Source: an uncultured Verrucomicrobiota bacterium
Lineage (GTDB): Bacteria > Verrucomicrobiota > Kiritimatiellia > RFP12 > UBA1067
Length of the DNA stretch: 53,511 bases
Reading direction: 5' to 3'
Assembly: GCA_946610035.1 (NCBI GenBank)
Contig: CAMOCC010000009.1
Span: 1 to 53,511, forward strand
Each line of letters starts with the position of its first letter. Within the stretch, counting starts at the first letter, position 1. The notes under the pieces were generated by a model, which saw only the letters and a list, made by a program, of their open reading frames with translations, ran no database searches and was not told the DNA's origin. The translations under genes and the position numbers were made by a program. Below, one piece after another: positions 23,110 through 30,433 of the stretch.

Positions 23110-25332
23110 ATGTTTTTCAATTTCATCGCAAGGAAACTTGGGAAGGGCGGCGTTCGCCATGCCTGCGCGGCGCTTGGCATCGCGGCGGCTGTGGGGGCGG
23201 TCGTCTTCACCGATTCGCTCACTGCGTCCGGCGACCACCAGGCGCTCGCCATGGCGGAACGCCTCCTCACTGAGGTCCGTGTCCCCGAAGGCGCGCAGGT
23301 CGCGCAGATGGCCCTCGACTACCGTCCGGGCGGACGCGTCATGCAGGGGCCGCCGATGACGGCGACCGTCGCGACGTCGGACATGGCCGGCATCGCCCCC
23401 GGCGAATGCGTCGTGACCCCCGCCCTCTTCGCGCAAAGGCGGCTTCCCGTGCCGCCGGCGGGGACGGAACTCACGTTCGTGGGGCGCAAGGGCGCGTACA
23501 AGCTGAAGATGGCGTCGCAGCTCGACTGGAGCCGTCCGGTCCGAGGCTACCCCAATGTCTTCGTGACGCCCGCGGCGGCGGAGGCGATCGGCGAGGAATG
23601 GACTGCGTTCGAGACGCCTTCGGCGGAGGAGCTCGCGCCGCTTTTCACAAGCGACGCCGGGCGCAACATGGACCGCGCGAAGCCGCTCCTCCTCTGGGCG
23701 GCCGCGCTGACCGCGCTATGCCTCCTCCTCAATTCGCTGTTCCTCTCCGTCGAGGCCAGGCGGACCGAGCTTGCGACACTGCGCGTCGTCGGACTGACGC
23801 GGACGGGCGTTGTGAAGCTCGTCGCAAAGGAGGCGCTCGCCCTGACGGCCGTCGGACTTGTCGTTGGCATCGCCGCCGCCCTTGCGGCGCTATGGTGCTA
23901 CGTTGCGGTTGACGCCGACACGTTCCCCATGGGCATGGCCGTCGGACGCAGGGGAGTCGTGGCGTCGGCGGCCCTTGCGCCGTTGATTGCCGTCCTTGGC
24001 GCCCTCGTCGCGCTCAAGCCCGCGCTCTCGGTGAAGCCCCTGGAGGCGGCGTCGAACCGTCCTCCGAGGCGGAAGCACATCGGGATGCTCGTCGCCTTCG
24101 CCTGCGGATTCGGTGCGTTCGTTGCGGTCGAGGTGTGGGGGACGTCCCTGACCAAGCCGTTCATCCCGTCGCCCGAGTGGCCGGACGCGATAGTGTCCAT
24201 CCTCCCGGGCGGCGTCTCCAGCTTCGACATCGAGCGCCTTCGCGGGATCCCGGGCGTCGAGAGGATCGCCGAGCTCCAGCCGCTTCAGGTCAACATCCTT
24301 CCGCTGGAGGAGATGAAGGGCTTCGGCGGCGGGAAGGCGCCGCGCGGACGCGGCGGACCGGGCGGAATGCGCGGCGCGCAGTACCGCAACGCGCTGCTGC
24401 TCGCGAGCGACTGGCTGCCGGACTTCAAGTTCTCCGAAGGCTCGCACGGCGAGGCGGAGAAGGCGATCCGCGAAGGCGATGCATGCGTGATAACGGAGAT
24501 GATGGCGCGCGCGCGCGGACTTAAGAAGGGCGACAGCCTGGAGCTCGACGCCGGAGGCGGACTCGTCATGAAGCTCGAAATCGCGGGAATAGTCGACCTC
24601 AACTGGCACATGGTGACCAGCAGGGGGCTTCTCCGCGGCATGAACCGCATGCCAGGCAACACGGACGGCCCCGTCTTCGTCTCGTTCGACACGCTGTCCG
24701 CATGCGACATGAGGCCGCAGCAATACGTCCCGATGACGCACCTCTGGCTCGACTACAAGCCCGACTTCCTTGCGAAGAACGGCGTGTTCCCGTCCGGACG
24801 CATCGTGGAGCGCGACATCGTCAAGGCGCTGGGCGGCGCGTACCTCGAGACCGAGGACGGGGATGTGCGCGGAAATACGGTCCGCCTGCATTCCCGCGAC
24901 GAGGTGGCGGACGGGACGCTCTCCCACGGAAGCGACCTCGTCGGGGCGATGGCGCGTGTGCCGTTCATCTTCCTTGCCGTCGTCTCCCTTGGCTTCGTCG
25001 CGATGCTGGTCGCCTCCTTCGACTCGAGGAGGCGCGAGTTCGTCGTCCTGAGGGCGGTCGGCGCGACGAGGACGCAGCTTGCGGCGCGGCTTGTCGGCGA
25101 GACGCTGAAGGTCGCCTTCTGGGGTATTGTCCTCGGCGTCCCAGGCGGTGCGCTGGTGGGGTGGCTCTCAACGTCCGCCACGCGGGCGTTGATGGCGAAC
25201 TGGGGACTGCCGGCGTCGTTCTCCATGCCCGTTCCGCTCGTCCTGGAGGCTGCGGCCGGCGCCGTCCTCTTCGCGCTCCTCTTCGCCGTCCCCACCGCCC
25301 TTGTCCTGGTCGGACGGGCAAGGGCGAAGTAG
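23110..25332 (+). CDS. FtsX/MacB-type ABC transporter permease
   Basis: A 740-residue inner-membrane permease with two FtsX domains. The first covers roughly residues 195-320 (LLWAAALTALCLLLNSLFLS, then ELATLRVVGLTRTGVVKLVA), the second residues 615-735 (FVVLRAVGATRTQLAARLVG). Periplasmic MacB-like domains precede each one. A hydrophobic N-terminal segment is near residues 18-38. The family moves lipoproteins, lipids or peptides together with a separate ATPase, which is not encoded nearby. GGAGCAAG precedes the ATG. It is probably in one operon with the FadL and FkbH-like genes. The terminator at 25320-25360 overlaps its end. Confidence 0.85.
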   Translation: MFFNFIARKLGKGGVRHACAALGIAAAVGAVVFTDSLTASGDHQALAMAERLLTEVRVPEGAQVAQMALDYRPGGRVMQGPPMTATVATSDMAGIAPGECVVTPALFAQRRLPVPPAGTELTFVGRKGAYKLKMASQLDWSRPVRGYPNVFVTPAAAEAIGEEWTAFETPSAEELAPLFTSDAGRNMDRAKPLLLWAAALTALCLLLNSLFLSVEARRTELATLRVVGLTRTGVVKLVAKEALALTAVGLVVGIAAALAALWCYVAVDADTFPMGMAVGRRGVVASAALAPLIAVLGALVALKPALSVKPLEAASNRPPRRKHIGMLVAFACGFGAFVAVEVWGTSLTKPFIPSPEWPDAIVSILPGGVSSFDIERLRGIPGVERIAELQPLQVNILPLEEMKGFGGGKAPRGRGGPGGMRGAQYRNALLLASDWLPDFKFSEGSHGEAEKAIREGDACVITEMMARARGLKKGDSLELDAGGGLVMKLEIAGIVDLNWHMVTSRGLLRGMNRMPGNTDGPVFVSFDTLSACDMRPQQYVPMTHLWLDYKPDFLAKNGVFPSGRIVERDIVKALGGAYLETEDGDVRGNTVRLHSRDEVADGTLSHGSDLVGAMARVPFIFLAVVSLGFVAMLVASFDSRRREFVVLRAVGATRTQLAARLVGETLKVAFWGIVLGVPGGALVGWLSTSATRALMANWGLPASFSMPVPLVLEAAAGAVLFALLFAVPTALVLVGRARAK

Positions 25333-25360
25333 TCATGGGGGCTCGCCCTTTGCATTTTTT
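25320..25360 (+). terminator. Terminator of the FadL-FkbH-FtsX operon
   Basis: AAGGGCGA (25320-25327) pairs with TCGCCCTT (25343-25350), followed by TGCATTTTTT. The left arm lies inside the last codons of the permease gene. Confidence 0.65.
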
Positions 25361-25403
25361 CCCGCGATGTGGTTCCACACGCGGGGGGTAAATATGATAT
25401 AAT
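25361..25403 (+). promoter_or_regulatory. purF promoter with a preceding hairpin
   Basis: A hairpin CCCGCG-TGTG / CACA-CGCGGG (25361-25385) is followed by ATGATATAAT with TATAAT at 25398-25403. The leader to purF is about 17-20 nt and has AAGGAGG. The hairpin could be an operator; nothing identifies its ligand. Confidence 0.55.
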
Positions 25404-25426
25404 ATTCCCCTCTACAAGGAGGATAT

Positions 25427-26902
25427 ATGGGCGGATTTTGCGGAGTCGTTTCCAAGGGCGATTGCGTGAGCGATCTCTTTTTCGGGACGGACTATCATTC
25501 GCACCTCGGCACGCACCGGGGTGGCATGGCCGTTTTGAAGGCCGACGGCACCTTCCACAGGTCTATTCACAACATCCAGAACGCGCCGTTCAGGAGCAAG
25601 TTCGAGCACGACCTCGCGTCCTTCGCGGGGAACGTCGGCATCGGCGTCATATCCGACACCGACCCGCAGCCGCTCGTGATGTGCTCCAAGCTCGGGACGT
25701 TCGCGCTTGTCACTGTCGGTCTCATCTCGAACATGGACGAGCTCAAGGGCGAGCTCTTCCGCTGCAACATGCAGCTTCAGTATTCCACGACGAGCGGCAT
25801 GGTTGGTCCGACGGAGGTCGTATCCGCCCTGATCGCCACTCGCAACTCCATAGTGGAGGGCCTGAAGTACGTACACGAGAAGATCAGGGGCAGCTGCTCC
25901 ATCCTCCTCGTCGACGACAAGGGCCGCTTCTACGCATCGCGCGACAAGTGGGGCAGGACGCCGATCGTCCTCGGCAAGAAGGACGGCTCGATGATCGCCC
26001 TGCAGGAGAGCTGCGCGCTTGCGAACCTCGGCTACGACTACGTAAGGGACCTGGGTCCCGGCGAGATCGCGGAGCTGACGCCCGAGGCGGACATCACCCT
26101 CGTGGAACCCGGGAGGAAGATGGCGATCTGCTCGTTCCTCTGGGTCTACTACGGCTATCCCGCGTCAAGCTACGAGGGACGGAACGTGGAGATGACGCGC
26201 TACCGCTGCGGGAGCGCGCTTGCCAAGAGGACGCCGACGGAGGCGGACGCTGCGTGCGGAATTCCTGACTCCGGCACGTCCCACGCGCTCGGCTACGCCC
26301 ACGAGGCCGGGATGAAGTTCGCCCGTCCCTTCGTCAAGTACACGCCCACTTGGGCGCGCTCCTTCATGCCGCAGGACCAGCGCCAGAGGGAGCACGTCGC
26401 CTCGATGAAGCTCATACCGATACCTGGGCTCATCAAGGATCGCCGCCTGGTGTTCTGCGACGACTCGATCGTCCGCGGCACTCAGCTCGGCAAGCAGGCC
26501 GCGAAGCTCTACTCGCTCGGCTGCAGGGAGACGCACATGCGCATAGCGTGTCCGCCGCTCGTCTACCCCTGCAAATTCATCAACTTCTCGCGCTCCAAGA
26601 GCGTCTACGACCTCATCACCCGCCGCTACATACGCGGGCACGAGGGCGAGAACGCCGACATCGACAAGTACATCGACCCCGACGGCGAGCCGTACAAGAA
26701 GATGGTGGAGTTCATCCGCGAGAAGCTGAACCTGACCTCGCTGGCGTTCCAGAGAATCGACGACCTCGTCAAGGCGATCGGCCTTCCCGAAGACCAGCTC
26801 TGCACGTACTGCTGGACAGGCCGCGACTACGCCGAGACGGGCGACTGCTACCACTGTCCCAACTGTCCCTGCGCCCCCGTAAATGGGACGCAGGCAGGTT
26901 GA
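25427..26902 (+). CDS. purF: Amidophosphoribosyltransferase
   Basis: Transfers glutamine amide nitrogen to PRPP, the first committed step of purine synthesis. The N-terminal Ntn glutaminase domain follows a four-residue prepeptide, giving Cys5 as the nucleophile (MGGFCGVVS); a THRGGM motif matches the RGG substrate site. The phosphoribosyltransferase loop is RLVFCDDSIVRGTQL. A C-terminal LCTYCWTG gives the CxxC pair (Cys459, Cys462) that binds a 4Fe-4S cluster in the B. subtilis-type enzyme. Unusually, six cysteines sit within 24 residues (also 474, 477, 480, 482). A strong AAGGAGG precedes the ATG. Confidence 0.9.
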   Translation: MGGFCGVVSKGDCVSDLFFGTDYHSHLGTHRGGMAVLKADGTFHRSIHNIQNAPFRSKFEHDLASFAGNVGIGVISDTDPQPLVMCSKLGTFALVTVGLISNMDELKGELFRCNMQLQYSTTSGMVGPTEVVSALIATRNSIVEGLKYVHEKIRGSCSILLVDDKGRFYASRDKWGRTPIVLGKKDGSMIALQESCALANLGYDYVRDLGPGEIAELTPEADITLVEPGRKMAICSFLWVYYGYPASSYEGRNVEMTRYRCGSALAKRTPTEADAACGIPDSGTSHALGYAHEAGMKFARPFVKYTPTWARSFMPQDQRQREHVASMKLIPIPGLIKDRRLVFCDDSIVRGTQLGKQAAKLYSLGCRETHMRIACPPLVYPCKFINFSRSKSVYDLITRRYIRGHEGENADIDKYIDPDGEPYKKMVEFIREKLNLTSLAFQRIDDLVKAIGLPEDQLCTYCWTGRDYAETGDCYHCPNCPCAPVNGTQAG

Positions 26903-26934
26903 TGGTCCACGCCGAAGCGACGCATTCGGAGTTG

Positions 26935-26980
26935 TCTACCATCTACCAACTGCCATCTACCAACTACCAACTAGCAACTA
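26935..26980. repeat. CTACCAA heptamer repeat before gltX
   Basis: Six or so degenerate units (TCTACCA, TCTACCAAC, CTACCAA, CTAGCAA) run up to two bases before the gltX ATG. They match the heptamer part of the repeats at 555-581, 18243-18268 and 45535-45553. No Shine-Dalgarno or -10 box is seen between the repeat and the start codon. Confidence 0.75.
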
Positions 26981-26982
26981 AA

Positions 26983-28293
26983 ATGAGTGACATCAGAGTT
27001 CGTTTCGCCCCGTCGCCTACGGGGAAGGTTCACATCGGCAACATCCGCGCCGCAATCTACAACTGGCTCTTCGCCCGTCACACGGGCGGGAAGTTCCTGC
27101 TGCGCGTCGAGGACACTGACCTCGAGCGATCCACGCCCGAGGCGATCGCCGTCCTCTTCGACTGCATGAAGTGGCTTGGCCTCGACTGGGACGAGGAGGT
27201 TTTCTACCAGACGAAGAACGTGAAGCGCCACCTCGAGGTAGTCGACCAGCTTCTCGCGAGCGGACACGCCTACAAGGTCGAGAAGACGTCGCGCGACGGC
27301 AAGACCGGCGTCGTCACGATGTTCAGGATGCCCAAGGAGGGCGTCATAGAGTTCGACGACATCGTGAAGGGGCACATGGCGAAGAAGGCGGAGGACATCC
27401 AGGACTTCGCAATCGTCCGCTCTGACGGCTCGCCGATCTTCCACATCGCGAACGTGGTAGACGACATCGACCAGCGCGTCACGCACATCATCCGCGGAGA
27501 CGACCACGTGGAGAACACGTTCAAGCACATCTGCATCTTCAAGGCGCTCGGCGCGCCGGTGCCGAAGTACGGACACCTCTCGATGATCGTCAACCAGCAG
27601 GGCAAGCCCTACTCCAAGCGCGACGGCGCGGCGTTCGTCGGCGAATACCGCGAGCAGGGGTATCTCCCCGAGGCGCTTTTCAACTACCTCCTTCTCCTCG
27701 GGTGGAACCCAGGCGACGACCGCGAAGTCCTCACGCGCCAGGAGATGATCGATCTCTTCGAGCTCGAGAAGGTGCACGTCACCGCCGCGATGTTCGACCC
27801 CAAGAAGCTCGCGTGGATGAACGGCGAGTACATCAAGAAGATCCCGCACGACGAGTTCGTGAAGGAGGTCAAGTCCCGCGCAGGCGAGGCCCCTGCCCAT
27901 GACGATGCCTGGTGGCAGTATCTTGCTGCGCAGCTTCAGCCCCGCACTAAGTTCCTCAACGACATTCCCGCCGCTGTGAAGTGCTTCGTCTCGGACGACT
28001 TCGAGTTCGACCCGAAGGCCGTCGAGAAGCGTCTCAGGAAGCCGGGCGTCAAGGCGACGCTCCTCGACCTCGTCGAGCGCTTCTCGAAGGTCGAGGACTG
28101 GTCCGCTCCCGCGCTCGAGGCGCTCGTCAAGGACCTCTCGCAGGGCAACGGAATGGGTCCGTGGGTGCATCCGATCCGCGTCGCGGTCTCCGGCCGCGGC
28201 GAGGGCATCGGACTCTTCGAGATGCTCCAGCTCCTCGGCAAGGAGAAGACGCTCGCGCGCCTGAGGGCGGCGGCGGAGAAGTTCTGCTTCTAA
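26983..28293 (+). CDS. gltX: Glutamyl-tRNA synthetase
   Basis: Charges tRNA-Glu (and possibly tRNA-Gln, if an amidotransferase is present). Class I signatures: RFAPSPTGKVHIGNIRAAIY (HIGH as HIGN), LLRVEDTDLERSTPEAI, and KMSKS as KPYSKRDGA. 436 residues is short against the 470-490 of E. coli-type enzymes, with the reduction apparently in the C-terminal anticodon-binding region. Length alone does not distinguish a non-discriminating enzyme. The ATG directly follows a CTACCAA repeat without a Shine-Dalgarno, so read-through from purF is the likely expression route. Confidence 0.92.
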   Translation: MSDIRVRFAPSPTGKVHIGNIRAAIYNWLFARHTGGKFLLRVEDTDLERSTPEAIAVLFDCMKWLGLDWDEEVFYQTKNVKRHLEVVDQLLASGHAYKVEKTSRDGKTGVVTMFRMPKEGVIEFDDIVKGHMAKKAEDIQDFAIVRSDGSPIFHIANVVDDIDQRVTHIIRGDDHVENTFKHICIFKALGAPVPKYGHLSMIVNQQGKPYSKRDGAAFVGEYREQGYLPEALFNYLLLLGWNPGDDREVLTRQEMIDLFELEKVHVTAAMFDPKKLAWMNGEYIKKIPHDEFVKEVKSRAGEAPAHDDAWWQYLAAQLQPRTKFLNDIPAAVKCFVSDDFEFDPKAVEKRLRKPGVKATLLDLVERFSKVEDWSAPALEALVKDLSQGNGMGPWVHPIRVAVSGRGEGIGLFEMLQLLGKEKTLARLRAAAEKFCF

Positions 28294-28353
28294 CGCAAGG
28301 GTTCACGATCCTGACCTTCGGCATTAAGGCGAATTGCATCAAGGAGCGCTGAT

Positions 28354-29109
28354 ATGTTTCAAGTCGCGGCAGATTTCACCAGGTTCATCGCCGGTCGCAG
28401 GTTTTCGACGATCATGGCGGACCCTCCCTGGCAGTTCGAGAATCGAACCGGGAAGGTCGCGCCCGAACACAAACGGCTGAACCGGTATTCGACGTTGAGT
28501 CTGGAGGAGATTTGCTCTATTCCCGTGAAGGATGCGGCGGAGGAGAAGTCTCATCTCTATTTGTGGGTTCCCAATGCCCTGCTCCCTGATGGACTGGCGG
28601 TCATGAAGGCATGGGGCTTCACCTACAAGACCAATATCGTCTGGCACAAGATCCGCAAGGACGGTGGCCCGGACGGACGCGGCGTCGGCTTTTATTTTAG
28701 GAATACGACGGAACTACTTCTTTTCGGCGTCCGCGGCTCCATGCGGACATTGGATCCGGGGCGCTCGCAGGTCAATATCATCAAGTCGATGAAGCGCGAA
28801 CACAGCCGCAAGCCTGACGAGCAATATGATCTCATCGAGAGATGTAGCCCGCCCGCCTACCTTGAGCTTTTCGGACGCGGCGGACGTGACGGGTGGGCGG
28901 TCTTCGGCGATCAGTCGGAGAACTACGAGATTTCATGGGCGACTTACGCCAACAACTCCAAGCGGGGCGACGGCTTGATTGTACCGGTTCGGCCGTTTGG
29001 CGGGGATTCCGCCACTGCCATGCCTCCAGTTGAGCAAATGATGTTGTTCAAAGGCCAAAGACTCCCGGTGGAACGAGGTGAGGCGGTTCTGCAACCGGCT
29101 CAAGGCTGA
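28354..29109 (+). CDS. MT-A70 family adenine methyltransferase
   Basis: A SAM-dependent N6-adenine methyltransferase acting on DNA or RNA, 251 residues. The catalytic motif is MADPPW (Asp23 to Trp26), followed by HLYLWVPNALLPDGLAVM, FTYKTNIVWHK, the RNTTELLLFGVRG block, and REHSRKPDEQYDLIE. Prokaryotic members are usually accessory genes carried by phages, mobile elements or restriction-modification loci. Codon choice is somewhat richer in A/T third positions than in gltX, in line with transfer. The only regulatory hint is AAGGAG 11 bases before the ATG. The end overlaps a possible GTG start of the next gene. Confidence 0.85.
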   Translation: MFQVAADFTRFIAGRRFSTIMADPPWQFENRTGKVAPEHKRLNRYSTLSLEEICSIPVKDAAEEKSHLYLWVPNALLPDGLAVMKAWGFTYKTNIVWHKIRKDGGPDGRGVGFYFRNTTELLLFGVRGSMRTLDPGRSQVNIIKSMKREHSRKPDEQYDLIERCSPPAYLELFGRGGRDGWAVFGDQSENYEISWATYANNSKRGDGLIVPVRPFGGDSATAMPPVEQMMLFKGQRLPVERGEAVLQPAQG

Positions 29110-29125
29110 AGAAAAGATCGCCGAT

Positions 29126-30118
29126 ATGAAGACATTGCTTACAGGCTACACGGCATCGGACCTCTGGGAGACCGGGAAGCACGGCAAGCGCTCCACGGCC
29201 AAGTGGCTGGAGGGCGACGTGACGTGCCACGCGCTCGACGTATACCACCGCCATGCGATCGAAAAGGTCCACCACCTGAAGGCGATATGCTCGCCGCACC
29301 TGCCGGAGGGTCCGTGGGATTTGATCAAGTTCCGTACGGGACCGAAGCTTATGAGCGGCGAGCTCGCGCTGGACGTCCTCCAGGAGATACACGCCCTTGC
29401 GCCCGACGCCTCGCTCTGGGGCGGGAAGGGCGGCGCGACGAAGGTCGAGCTCGACTTCGTCGGCAGGGAGCGCGACAGGAACGACCTCCTCGACAAGATA
29501 CGCAAGGAGCCGGGGCGCGTCAGGAACTTCGCGGCGAGGTGGAAGGCGAGCGTGCCCGGCGGCCAGCCGGTGGAGTTCACGAGCTTCCCGGGCTGCTTCT
29601 GCCACAGGCGCCTCGACGAGGGCGGGCTCGCCCTCGCGGAGGTCGCGGCGAGGGGGATGGAAGGGACGGGGCCTCTGGCGGCCTCGCACCCCTGCCCGGG
29701 GACGTTGAAGGTCCTGGACATGGGCTGCGGCTGCGGGCTGGTCGGTCTGCTGCTCGCCAGCGTAAAGCCGGGCATCGAGCTCGTGATGGTCGATTCGCAT
29801 TCGCGTGCGGTGGAGGCGGCGACGCTGAACGCCAAGGCGCAGGGAGTCGAGGCGGAGGTGATTCTTGCGGACAACGGCACGCCCGAGCGGATGGACGGCA
29901 CATTCGACGTGTTCGTCGGCAATCCGCCGTACTACAGCGACTACCGCATCGCCGACGTCTTCCTCGAGACTGCGCAAAGGGCGCTCAAGCCCGGAGGGGT
30001 CTGCTACACCGTCTGCAAGAACGCCGCGGGCCTCGAGCCCGTGCAGCGCCGCTACTTCCCCGAAGTCGAAGTCGTCAAGCGTCGCGGATATGCCGTCCTT
30101 CGGTCGGTCAGGCCCTGA
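29126..30118 (+). CDS. RsmC/RlmG-like class I methyltransferase
   Basis: A SAM-dependent methyltransferase, 330 residues from ATG 29126. The C-terminal half has motif I VLDMGCGCGLVGLLLASVKP and motif IV FVGNPPYYSDYRIADVF, the NPPY form used by guanine- or adenine-N methyltransferases such as RsmC. The N-terminal half (about residues 1-190) has no motif I can name, as in the RsmC domain duplication. GTG 29078 adds 16 residues inside the MT-A70 gene and is a possible start. Substrate (rRNA or other) is unknown. A 36-bp inverted repeat begins one base after its stop. Confidence 0.75.
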   Translation: MKTLLTGYTASDLWETGKHGKRSTAKWLEGDVTCHALDVYHRHAIEKVHHLKAICSPHLPEGPWDLIKFRTGPKLMSGELALDVLQEIHALAPDASLWGGKGGATKVELDFVGRERDRNDLLDKIRKEPGRVRNFAARWKASVPGGQPVEFTSFPGCFCHRRLDEGGLALAEVAARGMEGTGPLAASHPCPGTLKVLDMGCGCGLVGLLLASVKPGIELVMVDSHSRAVEAATLNAKAQGVEAEVILADNGTPERMDGTFDVFVGNPPYYSDYRIADVFLETAQRALKPGGVCYTVCKNAAGLEPVQRRYFPEVEVVKRRGYAVLRSVRP

Positions 30119-30387
30119 TCGGACTTCGCTTCGACTTCGTCTCCGCTTCGTCCTTCCTTGCCAAAGACTCATCCTCTTAAGTGAAATTCGCAGTCCAAGA
30201 GTGTTGAACGAAAGGAATCAACTCAAAGCGAGCAACAGAGGATGAGGAACGGAGAGAATGCGAAGGGAGATTCGCAGATGAGGAACGGAGAAGACAATGC
30301 GAGACGATTGGAATGGAAACAACGGGCGGCGGTATTTTGCGCGAGCGGATGAGGACGAAGCGGAGACGAAGTCGAAGCGAAGTCCGA
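30119..30387. repeat. 269-bp element bounded by perfect 36-bp inverted repeats
   Basis: Bases 30119-30154 (TCGGACTTCGCTTCGACTTC...) and 30352-30387 are exact reverse complements over 36 bp. The 197-bp interior holds two direct copies of GATGAGGAACGGAGA (30241 and 30277) and a pair CTCATCCTCT/AGAGGATGAG. It is purine-rich on the plus strand and much less GC-rich than its neighbours. No convincing gene is inside and I see no target-site duplication. It fits a MITE-like non-autonomous element, an invertible segment or a long structured RNA. It fills most of the gap between two genes. Confidence 0.85.
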
Positions 30388-30433
30388 ATGTTGCCGGAAG
30401 AAACGGGTCGATTTGGGAAAGGGAGGCTTGAGT

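Noticed and set aside
30300-30420. Resemblance to a diversity-generating retroelement template (translated WNGNNGRRYFARAD)
   Set aside because: No reverse transcriptase gene, no second matching repeat with adenine-specific differences and no C-type lectin target gene is in the window.
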